From a bacterium C-53 (GTDB lineage Bacteria; Bacillota; Clostridia; Lachnospirales; Lachnospiraceae): a stretch of DNA of 64,000 nucleotides. This document shows positions 1 through 7,457 of the stretch, in pieces. The position numbers were made by a program, and so were the translations under genes. Position 1 is the stretch's first letter, and every line of letters starts with the position of its first letter. The stretch lies in assembly GCA_003612525.1 (NCBI GenBank), contig RAZD01000017.1:1-64000 (forward strand). Direction: 5' to 3'. Under the pieces are notes generated by a model. It saw nothing but the letters and a program-made list of their open reading frames with translations, had not been told where the DNA came from and made no database searches.

Positions 1-81
1 AAGGTGGAAAATATCAATTTCGGGTGGCTCTCAAGCGGGAAACTGGTGGCTCCCAAGGAGGATAATATTCAGCATACCTAA
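1..81 (+). CDS. C-terminal fragment of an upstream gene (unidentified)
   Basis: Frame 1 is open from the window edge to a TAA at 79-81, giving 26 residues that end in KEDNIQHT. It would be the 3' end of a gene lying upstream and convergent with coaBC, whose stop lies 20 bases away. The fragment is too short to identify, and a chance open frame of this length is quite possible. No terminator hairpin is obvious in the 20-base gap. Confidence 0.35.
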   Translation, partial: KVENINFGWLSSGKLVAPKEDNIQHT

Positions 82-101
82 GATGTCACAAAACGGAAGG
101 A

Positions 102-1298
102 TTACTTTTGGAAATTTTTCAGAATCTCATCCATAAGAGCCTTTGCCGCAAGGCTCTTATCCATTAGGGGGAGTTCCGTAACGGAATCCTTTGTAATCAG
201 AGTAAGTATATTTGTATCGGTTCCGAATCCGGCGCCTTTCTGTTTCAGATTATTGGCGGCAATCATATCAACGTTCTTTCTCTCAAGTTTTGCACGGGAA
301 TTTTCAAGCATATGTTCCGTTTCCATTGAAAATCCGCACAGGAACTGATCTTTTCGGCGGTGTTCTCCGAGATACTTTAAGATATCGGAGGTGCGCTTTA
401 ATTTGATTGACAGATCTTCCTCCTTTTTCTTTACCTTTTCATCTGCGTAGGATTCAGGGCAGTAATCAGCTACGGCAGCGGCTTTAATAATGATGTCGTA
501 CGCTTCTGCATCTGCAGTTACGGCCTCAAACATATCCTGCGCTGAAATGACGGGAATGAAGTTTACAAAGAGGGGAGGGGTCAGAGATGTCCTGCCGGAA
601 ACAAGTGTGACATCCGCGCCGCGCCGTACACAATGTTCGGCAATTGCATAGCCCATCTTTCCCGTGGAGTGGTTTGACAGAAAGCGCACCGGGTCAATTT
701 TTTCGATCGTAGGACCGGCAGTAACAAGGATTTTTAAGCCTGTAAGGTCTTTCTGAAAGGCCGCGCCGCGCAGGATGTGCTGGAGCAATGTCTCTTCAGA
801 AGGCAGTTTTCCGTCACCGGTATCACCGCATGCGAGATAACCGTTTGCTGGAACGATAATCTCATATCTGTAGCTGGCCAGTTTTTTCAGATTATCCTGC
901 ACAATCGGGTTGTGGTACATATTTGTGTTCATTGCAGGAGCGATCAGTTTTTGGCAGGTACATGCCATGACTGTGGTAGTGAGCATATCATCGGCGATAC
1001 CGTTCGCGATCTTTCCGATCACATTTGCGGAGGCGGGAGCGATCAGGACCAGATCTGTTTTTTTGGCAAGAGATACATGTTCAACATTGTATTGAAAATT
1101 ACGGTCAAATGTATCGACGAGGCATTTATTTCCGGTCAGTGTCTCAAAAGTGATGGGATTGATAAAATTCATGGCATTTTCCGTCATGATGACAGTAACG
1201 TCACAGTTCAGCTTTTTCAGCATACTGGACAGATTGGCCATCTTATAAGCTGCGATACTCCCCGTAACTGCGAGGATGATATGTTTTCCGGTCAGCAT
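102..1298 (-). CDS. coaBC: Bifunctional phosphopantothenoylcysteine decarboxylase / phosphopantothenate-cysteine ligase
   Basis: This cytosolic flavoprotein makes 4'-phosphopantetheine in two steps of CoA synthesis: CTP-dependent ligation of cysteine to 4'-phosphopantothenate (CoaB) and decarboxylation of the product (CoaC). At 398 aa it has the usual fused length. The N-terminal CoaC half shows the FMN-site motif TGSIAAYK, the active-site His74 in VEHVSLAK, PAMNTNMY at 121-128 and the Cys157 loop ACGDTGDGKL. The CoaB half begins near residue 188 with LVTAGPTIEKIDPVRFLSN, then STGKMGYAIA and AAAVADY. It starts 11 bases after coaX ends, so the two are almost certainly cotranscribed and give consecutive blocks of the same pathway. 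Family assignment is secure. Confidence 0.97.
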   Translation of the reverse strand: MLTGKHIILAVTGSIAAYKMANLSSMLKKLNCDVTVIMTENAMNFINPITFETLTGNKCLVDTFDRNFQYNVEHVSLAKKTDLVLIAPASANVIGKIANGIADDMLTTTVMACTCQKLIAPAMNTNMYHNPIVQDNLKKLASYRYEIIVPANGYLACGDTGDGKLPSEETLLQHILRGAAFQKDLTGLKILVTAGPTIEKIDPVRFLSNHSTGKMGYAIAEHCVRRGADVTLVSGRTSLTPPLFVNFIPVISAQDMFEAVTADAEAYDIIIKAAAVADYCPESYADEKVKKKEEDLSIKLKRTSDILKYLGEHRRKDQFLCGFSMETEHMLENSRAKLERKNVDMIAANNLKQKGAGFGTDTNILTLITKDSVTELPLMDKSLAAKALMDEILKNFQK

Positions 1299-1309
1299 AT
1301 GGAATCTCC

Positions 1310-2074
1310 TTATTGGTTTTTATCATAAATAATCTTAAGACCCTTTAAAAGCAGGGAATCATCGAGAATAATTTTCCGCTTGCAATGCGGAACAATTATT
1401 TTTGCAAGTCCGCCCGTGGCAATCACTGTAGCAGGGTATCCAAGTTCCGCCTCCATGCGCTCAATCATTCCGTCAAGGCAGGATGCCTGTCCGAATACCA
1501 TGCCGCTTTCCATGCTGTCAATGGTATTGGTGCAGATGACTTTTTTCGGATGTCCAAGGCTGATCTTGGGGAGCTGGGAGGTTTTCGAAGTCAGGGAATC
1601 AAGCGATACATGGACACCGGGGATGATCACACCGCCGATATAATTTTTATTGCGGTCGATCACGCAGATTGTGGTAGCGGTCCCCATATCGACGATGATT
1701 AAGGGGGCGCCGTATTCGTGAATGCCGGCGACGGCGTCTACGACAAGGTCCGCACCGAGCTGCTTTGGATTATCCATTAAGATGTTCAGTCCGTTCTTGA
1801 CGCCGGGGCCCACAATAATAGGCTTTACGTTCAGAAGTTTGTTGATTGCCGAGGAGAAGATTCCGTTGAGCGGAGGCACTACGGAAGAAATGACAGCGCC
1901 CGTGATATCTTCTTTGCGTATATTGTAGAGTTCGAGAACGGTCTTGACGGCAACGGCGTATTCAAGCTCTGTTTTTGCCGGGTCTGTCGACACACGTTCC
2001 GTGAAGTAGACCTTCTGATCGTCAATGCATCCGAGGACAATATTTGTGTTTCCTACATCAATTGCAAGTATCAT
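1310..2074 (-). CDS. coaX: Type III pantothenate kinase
   Basis: Phosphorylates pantothenate, the first committed step of CoA synthesis. The 254-aa protein has the type III (CoaX) ASKHA fold: phosphate loop AIDVGNTNIVLG with Asp6, the GADLVVDAVAG segment, and the second Asp motif DMGTATTICVID. Type III kinases are not feedback inhibited by CoA and need a monovalent cation, which is family knowledge. Its neighbours are coaBC downstream and two vitamin-type ECF S components upstream on the same strand, so the cluster covers uptake, kinase and ligase/decarboxylase. The start ATG is preceded by AAAGG. Confidence 0.97.
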   Translation of the reverse strand: MILAIDVGNTNIVLGCIDDQKVYFTERVSTDPAKTELEYAVAVKTVLELYNIRKEDITGAVISSVVPPLNGIFSSAINKLLNVKPIIVGPGVKNGLNILMDNPKQLGADLVVDAVAGIHEYGAPLIIVDMGTATTICVIDRNKNYIGGVIIPGVHVSLDSLTSKTSQLPKISLGHPKKVICTNTIDSMESGMVFGQASCLDGMIERMEAELGYPATVIATGGLAKIIVPHCKRKIILDDSLLLKGLKIIYDKNQ

Positions 2075-2093
2075 ATGATTCAGCCTTTCTTTT

Positions 2094-2125
2094 TTCCGGC
2101 GGCCGGTATTTTTGGACCGCCGGAA
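2094..2125. other. Perfect intercistronic hairpin before coaX
   Basis: TTCCGGCGG at 2094-2102 and CCGCCGGAA at 2117-2125 form a 9-bp perfect stem with a 14-base loop. On the minus strand it lies between an ECF S component and coaX and is followed by A-rich rather than T-rich sequence. It is therefore not a classic terminator and is more likely an mRNA-stability or processing structure, which is an inference. Confidence 0.45.
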
Positions 2126-2132
2126 TTTCTGT

Positions 2133-2798
2133 TTACTGGTTTACGGGTTCTGTTTTACGTACCGGCACGATAATTCTGGCCCCAATTAAGGCAGCGCCGA
2201 CTGCAGCGGTAAGAATTCCTGCCACAATTGCTTCGATAACGCCGTTAAATGTAATGACAGGCAGAATAACGCCCTTGTACAATGTCTCAATACTGTTTCC
2301 GGTAGCGGAAGCGTAGCTTTGTCCGAAGAAGAAATAAATCATGTTCATAACAAGGATTGTATTTGTTATGGAACCAAGCACGCCGGCAAGTGCAAGGCCA
2401 AAAGTAGTTGAAACCTTATGATTCTTTATTGCCTTTTTGATAAAATAAAATACGAAAAACGGCACAATTCCTACAAGAATACGCGGTACAAAGCAGATGA
2501 CAAGGCTCAGGAAGTTTCCTTGTGTGTCTCCGAGAGAATAGAATGGCGAGAATACAAAGGAAGTTACCGTAGGGTTCATCGTATTGTTGATTAGGCTGGT
2601 AAGACCGAAAATTCCGCCTAAGAATGCGCCCTTTTTCGGGCCGAGGGCAATCGCTCCGAGGATAACGGGAATATGGATAATCGTCGCTCTCGTCGGTCCT
2701 ACGGGAATGTAACCTAAATTTGGGGTAAATGCAAGAAGCAGTATGATTGCCGTGAACATAGCTGTCTGTACCAGCTCGTAAGTTTTTGTCTTTGTCAT
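2133..2798 (-). CDS. ECF transporter substrate-binding (S) component, probably pantothenate or a related vitamin
   Basis: This is a small, very hydrophobic 221-aa membrane protein with about six membrane segments. It begins with the typical ECF S-component N-terminus: a short polar stretch followed by ELVQTAMFTAIILLLAF. The conserved glycine-rich segments (VILGAIALGPKKGAFLGGIFG) resemble the pantothenate and folate-type S components that pair with a shared EcfAA'T module encoded elsewhere. Adjacency to coaX and coaBC points to pantothenate, but substrate cannot be read from sequence. AGGAG precedes the ATG. It lies 35 bases after a second S component of the same general type, so one of the two may have a different substrate. 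Confidence 0.85.
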   Translation of the reverse strand: MTKTKTYELVQTAMFTAIILLLAFTPNLGYIPVGPTRATIIHIPVILGAIALGPKKGAFLGGIFGLTSLINNTMNPTVTSFVFSPFYSLGDTQGNFLSLVICFVPRILVGIVPFFVFYFIKKAIKNHKVSTTFGLALAGVLGSITNTILVMNMIYFFFGQSYASATGNSIETLYKGVILPVITFNGVIEAIVAGILTAAVGAALIGARIIVPVRKTEPVNQ

Positions 2799-2833
2799 AG
2801 TGAGAATCTCCTTTTCTTTTCCATGTTTGAGTT

Positions 2834-3436
2834 TCAGATATTCCGAAGCGATCTGCTAAGGGCTTTTGAGACGATACCGCCTGCGATGCATGATGCGGGA
2901 AGCTCAAATAATCCGTTCATGCCGATAAATGCAAATAGGAAAGCAAACGGATTCAGTCCGCCCATAGATGCATTTAAGGATTGTAAGTATTCCGTATTCC
3001 AGAAGGAGAACAGCAGCATGCCCATAAAAAAGAGCGTGTTTAAGAATGCTCCGGTAAGACCTCCGGCGAAATAACAGATCGTATGTGTTTTGTCAGGTTT
3101 TGCGTAAAGTCTGAATAAAACACCTGTCAGATATCCCATCAGGATACGCGTCGGTACACATACAAGGAATGTGAAAAAGGGGTTAATTGATAGAAGCGCG
3201 GCGCCAAAAGGACTCATGCCAAAACACTGGTAGAAGCTTGTGATGCCGAATACGCCGCCGAGAACAGCTCCGGCAGCCGGACCGGTAATCATTGCCCCGA
3301 TCACTACGGGGATTGTGATGAGTGAAATCTCCAGGCCCGCGGTCCTTAGGTAACCCAGAGGTGTGAATGCCATAATGAGTATTATGGCTGTGAGTACGGC
3401 CATCTGTGCCATCTCAACAATTTTTTTGTCTTTCAT
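2834..3436 (-). CDS. ECF transporter S component, first gene of the CoA-related operon
   Basis: A 200-aa hydrophobic protein with six predicted membrane segments, similar in layout to the downstream S component: MAQMAVLTAIILIMAFTPLG at the start, then IPVVIGAMITGPAAGAVLGG and PTRILMGYLTGV. I place the start at the ATG at 3436, which has AGGAGGAAAAAA directly upstream; the longer open frame to 3475 has no ribosome binding site. The two S components look like an ancient duplication. No ECF ATPase or T component is in the window, so they must share a remote module (group II ECF architecture). Pantothenate or a precursor is the most natural substrate from context. Confidence 0.83.
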   Translation of the reverse strand: MKDKKIVEMAQMAVLTAIILIMAFTPLGYLRTAGLEISLITIPVVIGAMITGPAAGAVLGGVFGITSFYQCFGMSPFGAALLSINPFFTFLVCVPTRILMGYLTGVLFRLYAKPDKTHTICYFAGGLTGAFLNTLFFMGMLLFSFWNTEYLQSLNASMGGLNPFAFLFAFIGMNGLFELPASCIAGGIVSKALSRSLRNI

Positions 3437-3482
3437 TTTTTTCCTCCTGTTATTATTCTCAATAATGAGATACAATACATGG

Positions 3483-3510
3483 GGCGCCGAGGCGGTATGG
3501 CGCTGGCGCC
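3483..3510. promoter_or_regulatory. GC-rich dyad in the leader of the ECF/coa operon
   Basis: GGCGCC at 3483-3488 and again at 3505-3510, with a nested GCG...CGC pair between them, sits in an otherwise AT-rich leader 47-74 bases upstream of the first S-component start. It could be an operator or a short RNA hairpin. No known riboswitch consensus was recognised. Confidence 0.3.
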
Positions 3511-3590
3511 ACGCGATAATACTAGCACATTGTTAAAAAATAATCAATCATTTTTCAAATTTTTAAAAAAAGTGATTGAATTATTTCCTA

Positions 3591-3596
3591 TATAAT
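3591..3596 (+). promoter_or_regulatory. Putative -10 box for the aminotransferase operon
   Basis: TATAAT at 3591-3596, 115 bases upstream of the aminotransferase start. No good -35 is found 17 bases upstream; TTGAAT at 3576 is too close. The -10 match is perfect but the promoter is only a candidate. Confidence 0.4.
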
Positions 3597-3710
3597 GCTA
3601 TAGTGTATCAGGCGGGCGCACAAGTGTCTTTCACAGAAAAGCATTTGTGCGTGGAAAGTATGAAAAAATTTTTGATGTATGAGTTTTACAGTCTAAGGAG
3701 GAGAACGAAG

Positions 3711-4907
3711 ATGGCATTAACTTTATCAACAAAGGCGCAGGCGGTAAAACCGTCCTCGACATTGGCTATCACGGCGAAGGCAAAGGAACTGCGGGCACAG
3801 GGAATGGATGTAGTGGGATTTGGAGCGGGAGAACCCGATTTCAATACGCCTGAAAATGTGTGTAATGCTGCAATTAATGCGATTACGGATGGATTTACCA
3901 AATACACGCCGGCTTCCGGTACACAGGAACTGAAGGAAGCAATTTGCAGAAAGTTTAAAAAGTTCAATCACCTTGATTATAAACCGAATCAGATTGTAAT
4001 CAGCAATGGCGGAAAACATGCTCTTTCAAATGTATTTGACGCGATTTTAAATCCGGGAGATGAAGTGATCATTCCCGCACCTTACTGGTTAAGCTACCCG
4101 GAGATGGTAAAGCTGTCCGATGGCGTTCCCGTATATGTGTTTGGTGCAAAGGAAAATGAATATAAGATTACCCCGGAACAGATTGAGAAGGCAGTTACAA
4201 ATAAGACAAAAGCGATTATTCTCAATACGCCAAGCAATCCGACCGGCGCAATCTATTCGGAAGAAGAGCTGCGGGCGATTGCTGATACGATTGTAAAATA
4301 TGATATATATGTTGTGGCTGATGAAATGTATGAGTATTTAACTTATGGCGGAGAGAAGCATGTAAGTATCGCTTCCTTTAATGATGAGATTTACAAAAGG
4401 ACGATTACGTGCAGCGGTCTTTCCAAGAGTTATTCCATGACAGGATGGAGAATCGGGTATACAGGTTCTTCGGCGGAAATTGCGAAACTCATGAGTTCCA
4501 TGCAGAGCCATGCGACATCAAACCCAAATTCGATTGCGCAGAAAGCGGCGGTAGAGGCTCTTGATGGTCCTCAGGATACAGTGGAGAGGATGCGGGAGGA
4601 ATTTGACCAGCGGCGGATGCATATGATGGACAGGGTACGGGCAATGCCTCATGTGGATTTTGCAGAACCCAAAGGAGCATTTTACTTGTTTATTGATTTA
4701 TCAGCAATCATAGGAAAAGAATATCAGGGAAAGAAAATCGAATCAGCGGCGGATGCGGCGGATATTCTTCTGGAAGATTTTTATGTGGCGGTTGTGCCGT
4801 GCGCGGACTTTGGTTTCCCGAACCATATGCGTCTTTCCTATGCAATTTCCCTTGTCCAGATTGAAGCGGGGCTTAACCGAATTGAAAAGTTTCTGAAGAT
4901 GTTATAA
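3711..4907 (+). CDS. Pyridoxal-phosphate aspartate (class I/II) aminotransferase
   Basis: Transfers the amino group between aspartate and 2-oxoglutarate (or related pairs), linking the TCA pool with Asp-family amino acids. The 398-aa protein belongs to the bacterial 1b aspartate aminotransferase type: VVGFGAGEPDFNTP near the N-terminus, NGGKHAL, LNTPSNPTGAIYS for cofactor and substrate binding, DEMYEYLTYG, and the Schiff-base lysine Lys239 in SGLSKSYSMTGWRIGY. The start at 3711 is preceded by AAGGAGG; the longer frame to 3576 has no such site. A Nudix gene follows after 14 bases. Substrate range (Asp versus aromatic or other acceptors) cannot be settled from sequence. Confidence 0.93.
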   Translation: MALTLSTKAQAVKPSSTLAITAKAKELRAQGMDVVGFGAGEPDFNTPENVCNAAINAITDGFTKYTPASGTQELKEAICRKFKKFNHLDYKPNQIVISNGGKHALSNVFDAILNPGDEVIIPAPYWLSYPEMVKLSDGVPVYVFGAKENEYKITPEQIEKAVTNKTKAIILNTPSNPTGAIYSEEELRAIADTIVKYDIYVVADEMYEYLTYGGEKHVSIASFNDEIYKRTITCSGLSKSYSMTGWRIGYTGSSAEIAKLMSSMQSHATSNPNSIAQKAAVEALDGPQDTVERMREEFDQRRMHMMDRVRAMPHVDFAEPKGAFYLFIDLSAIIGKEYQGKKIESAADAADILLEDFYVAVVPCADFGFPNHMRLSYAISLVQIEAGLNRIEKFLKML

Positions 4908-4921
4908 AGGGACGGTGAAAG

Positions 4922-5479
4922 ATGATTGAAAATTTTAAGCGTCTGGAACGCAGGCTGGTAAAAAAAGCGCATATTTTTGAGTTTTATGAAGATAAACTTG
5001 AGTTGCCGGACGGCAAGATTGATTATTATGATTTTTTAAGGCATAAAGGCGCTGCCGCTGTTATTCCGGTACTGCCGGACGGGAGAATCCTTCTTGTCAG
5101 TCAGTTTCGAAATGCGCTTGACCGTGTGACTCTTGAAATCCCAGCAGGCGGGCGCAATACGTCAGAGGAGCCCTATATTGATGCGGCTTTTCGTGAGCTT
5201 GAGGAAGAGACGGGATACCGCACGGACAGGCTTACACATCTGATTTCAATAAGGACAGCAGTTGCATTCTGCAATGAGAGAATAGAGGTATATGTTGCGG
5301 ATCATCTGATTCCGTCGAAACAACACCTGGATGAAGATGAATACATTGATGTTCATCCGTTTTCCTTAGACGAGATTATGAAGATGATCTTTGACGGTAA
5401 GATTGAGGATTCTAAAACGATTGCTTCAATTATGAGTTATCATGCATTTCTCCTTCAGAAAAAGAATAACATAGAGTAA
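4922..5479 (+). CDS. nudF: Nudix hydrolase, ADP-ribose pyrophosphatase type
   Basis: A 185-aa hydrolase of nucleoside diphosphates linked to another moiety, most likely ADP-ribose. The Nudix box is exact: a Gly, five residues, Glu, seven residues, then REL-EEETGY (protein segment around 80-105), preceded by the LEIPAGG loop typical of ADP-ribose pyrophosphatases. It is followed by spoIIM and xerD; the nudF-spoIIM-(fur)-xerD order is also found in Bacillus subtilis, which supports the nudF name. The gene starts 14 bases after the aminotransferase stop and is likely cotranscribed with it. Confidence 0.92.
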   Translation: MIENFKRLERRLVKKAHIFEFYEDKLELPDGKIDYYDFLRHKGAAAVIPVLPDGRILLVSQFRNALDRVTLEIPAGGRNTSEEPYIDAAFRELEEETGYRTDRLTHLISIRTAVAFCNERIEVYVADHLIPSKQHLDEDEYIDVHPFSLDEIMKMIFDGKIEDSKTIASIMSYHAFLLQKKNNIE

Positions 5480-5496
5480 CGGAACGCTTTCCGTTA
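5477..5496. other. 8-bp perfect hairpin at the nudF stop codon
   Basis: TAACGGAA (5477-5484) and TTCCGTTA (5489-5496) are a perfect inverted repeat around a 4-base loop. The first arm contains the nudF stop codon, and the second ends just before the spoIIM ribosome binding site (GGGAG at 5498). There is no T tract, so it may tune translation of spoIIM rather than end transcription. Confidence 0.5.
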
Positions 5497-5509
5497 TGGG
5501 AGATTGCAA

Positions 5510-6100
5510 GTGAAGAAAGTATATCAGAGAGCATTTGTGCAGACGAAAACAGAGCCATCCCATACGAAGGGGTGGCTGTTTTTCTTACTTCTAAGCTTCT
5601 TTATGGGAATTTTATATGGAAATCTGTTTGGAGAAGCGGAGCGGGCGGTTAATCTGCTGGGACAATATAGCTATCAGACTGTGGATAATGAAGCGCTCTT
5701 TTTCTACTGTTTCAGGCAGCGTTTGTTTCCTGTGGTATGCCTTTATTTTCTGGGGAGCAGTTTTGCAGGAAACCTGTTCCTGCTGGGATTTTTTTTCTAT
5801 GTCGGGTTTACGACAGGCGCCTTTCTGTCCATTCAAATTATTGGATTCGGTATTGGCGGTGTCCTGATCGGGGCTGGCAGCCTGCTGCCGCATTATCTGA
5901 TTTATCTGCCAGCTTATTGGATACTTTTCCGGTTTGTGTCTTATACAAGATCGGGAGAATATCCCTGTCCGAGATGGAAAGGAATTTTACTCTACTGTCT
6001 GAGATTTCTCGTTCTGACGGTTTTAATATGTGCGGGCGTATGGCTTGAAAGTTTTATAAATCCTTCAATATTACAGGGGATATTAAAGTGGCTGGGATGA
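5510..6100 (+). CDS. spoIIM: Stage II sporulation protein M (SpoIIM)
   Basis: Membrane component of the DMP complex (SpoIID-SpoIIM-SpoIIP), which drives engulfment of the forespore. The 196-aa protein has a short cytoplasmic N-terminus and about five membrane segments, with the family-typical pattern of LLSFFMGILYGN in the first segment and GAGSLLPHYLIYLPAYW in the middle. I chose GTG at 5510 because GGGAG lies 7 bases upstream; a TTG at 5504 is possible but too near that site. Position between nudF and xerD matches the conserved Bacillus/Clostridia order. The gene argues that the organism, or its recent ancestor, forms endospores. Confidence 0.88.
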   Translation: MKKVYQRAFVQTKTEPSHTKGWLFFLLLSFFMGILYGNLFGEAERAVNLLGQYSYQTVDNEALFFYCFRQRLFPVVCLYFLGSSFAGNLFLLGFFFYVGFTTGAFLSIQIIGFGIGGVLIGAGSLLPHYLIYLPAYWILFRFVSYTRSGEYPCPRWKGILLYCLRFLVLTVLICAGVWLESFINPSILQGILKWLG

Positions 6101-6182
6101 GAATTGAATATGCCTCTGACCTGCATGCCGTGATTTTCAGTGAAAATACGTGGAAATATCCTAAAATACTGGAAAAATCCAT

Positions 6183-6211
6183 TTGCTTTTCTATTCATTT
6201 GTTATTATAAT
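6183..6211 (+). promoter_or_regulatory. Promoter upstream of xerD
   Basis: TTGCTT (6183-6188), a 17-base spacer and a perfect TATAAT (6206-6211) form a good vegetative promoter 68 bases before the preferred xerD start. This separates xerD from spoIIM transcription. Confidence 0.65.
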
Positions 6212-6278
6212 GGTTTACATAGGTTGTCTGTAAGAGGGGATGCAGGCGGAGGATGAAGCAGAGAAAGGCTTTGGGTTC

Positions 6279-7163
6279 ATGGAGCAGGAGATACTGGGAT
6301 TTATTGATTACTTACATAATGTTAAGAAAACTTCAAATAATACGGAGTTGTCTTACAAACGTGACTTAAGCAAGATGGTGTCATTTCTTTACGGACAGGG
6401 AGTGAAATCTATAGGTGAGATAACGGAAACGCAGCTGCATGCTTATGTTGTTTTTCTTACGAAAAGCGGATTTGCGACAACGACGGTTTCCAGGAGCATT
6501 GCGTCTATGAAAGCTTTTTTCCACTATCTTTTTAAAGAAGGGAAGAATAGTTCCGATCCCGCGGATAATTTAAAATCTCCCAAAATTGAAAAGAAGATGC
6601 CGGCGATTCTCTCACCGGAGGAAGTTGTGCGTCTTCTGGAACAGCCACGTGGAAATGCTCCAAAAGAAATCAGAGACAGGGCTATGCTTGAGCTTTTATA
6701 TGCGACGGGAATTCGTGTATCGGAGCTGATACACCTTAAAGTGACGGATGTCAATCTGACGGATGGTTATATTTTATGCAGAGATGCGAGTAAGGAGCGT
6801 GTCATTCCAATCGGAGGAAAGGCAAAGGGAGCAATGGGCAGCTATCTTTCGGGTGCGAGAGATGCGATGGTGGATATGAAGGAAGAGAAAGTTCTGTTTG
6901 TGAATTGTTCCGGCCAGCCGATGAGCCGTCAGGGATTTTGGAAGCTGATCAAATCGTATGCAAAAAAGGCGGGCATTGAGGCGGATATTACGCCGCATAC
7001 GCTTCGCCATTCGTTTGCCGTACATCTGGTTGAGAATGGCGCCGATTTAAGGGCGGTGCAGGAGATGCTGGGTCATTCTGACATATCAACGACACAGATT
7101 TATGCAAATATGAGCCATAACCGGCTGAAGGAAGTATATGCGAAGGCACATCCGAGAGGCTAG
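6279..7163 (+). CDS. xerD: Tyrosine site-specific recombinase XerD
   Basis: Resolves chromosome dimers at dif together with XerC. The protein has an N-terminal SAM-like core-binding domain (IDYLHNVKKTSNNTELSYKRDL) and a C-terminal catalytic domain with all expected residues: Arg in ATGIRVSEL, Lys in SKERVIPIGG, HTLRHSFAVHL, then LGHSDISTTQIYAN carrying the last His and the nucleophilic Tyr. I use the ATG at 6279 (294 aa) because MEQEILGFIDYL aligns with known XerD N-termini. An upstream in-frame ATG at 6240 has its purine-rich site almost touching the codon. A dispersed structured element begins right at the stop codon. Confidence 0.93.
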   Translation: MEQEILGFIDYLHNVKKTSNNTELSYKRDLSKMVSFLYGQGVKSIGEITETQLHAYVVFLTKSGFATTTVSRSIASMKAFFHYLFKEGKNSSDPADNLKSPKIEKKMPAILSPEEVVRLLEQPRGNAPKEIRDRAMLELLYATGIRVSELIHLKVTDVNLTDGYILCRDASKERVIPIGGKAKGAMGSYLSGARDAMVDMKEEKVLFVNCSGQPMSRQGFWKLIKSYAKKAGIEADITPHTLRHSFAVHLVENGADLRAVQEMLGHSDISTTQIYANMSHNRLKEVYAKAHPRG

Positions 7164-7227
7164 ATTGAAAAATCAGGATGTTTCAATCGTCAGCTTTGTG
7201 CCTGCGCCCAAATTTGCAGGTTGGGCG
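7163..7227 (+). repeat. Dispersed intergenic structured element, copy A
   Basis: Begins at the xerD TAG. GATTGAAA (7163-7170) pairs with TTTCAATC (7181-7188). This is followed by a CAGCTTTGTG block and by CCTGC (7201-7205) pairing with GCAGG (7216-7220), whose loop GCCCAA can pair with TTGGGC at 7221-7226. A closely related sequence occurs on the minus strand at 62537-62595, and a more diverged one at 24774-24854. See the findings for the alignment logic. Confidence 0.7.
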
Positions 7228-7243
7228 AGAAGGGAGAAATAAT

Positions 7244-7279
7244 AAAAGAAACAGAACTGGCCTTCTGTTTCTTTTTTTA
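7244..7279 (+). terminator. Rho-independent terminator downstream of xerD
   Basis: AAAAGAAACAGAA (7244-7256) and TTCTGTTTCTTTT (7263-7275) form a long stem with a 6-base loop, followed by a run of T. It ends the xerD transcript, or could act as an attenuator if the aroF-type gene also had an upstream promoter. Confidence 0.85.
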
Positions 7280-7291
7280 GGAGAGAAATGC

Positions 7292-7423
7292 ATGAATGAA
7301 TTGAAAAGCACATTCGTATCCACACTTGCGCCGCATGTGCAAATATACTATAATAAAAAAAGTTTTTTCGCTTCACCTTTCACAAAAAACAGAGCGGAAA
7401 ATAAATGGAAACGAGCCCTGTAA
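7292..7423 (+). CDS. Small open frame (43 aa), possible leader, doubtful
   Basis: ATG at 7292 has AGGAGAG 6 bases upstream and opens a 43-residue frame (MNELKSTFVSTL...) ending in TAA at 7421-7423. It holds three adjacent or near-adjacent aromatic pairs (YY, FF, then PF and a Trp). It lies between a terminator and the DAHP synthase gene, which would suit an aromatic-responsive leader peptide. Against this, the best promoter for the synthase lies inside the frame, and no attenuator hairpin follows. Low confidence. Confidence 0.2.
   Translation: MNELKSTFVSTLAPHVQIYYNKKSFFASPFTKNRAENKWKRAL
7326..7354 (+). promoter_or_regulatory. Promoter for the DAHP synthase gene
   Basis: TTGCGC (7326-7331), exactly 17 bases, then a perfect TATAAT (7349-7354). 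The transcript would start about 95 bases before the coding start at 7458. Confidence 0.6.
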
Positions 7424-7457
7424 TCAACGTACATCCAGGGCAAATATGGAGGGAAAG

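Noticed and set aside
3437-3570. Riboswitch upstream of the ECF/coa operon.
   Set aside because: Only a short GC-rich dyad is visible; no known vitamin or cofactor riboswitch core could be matched.
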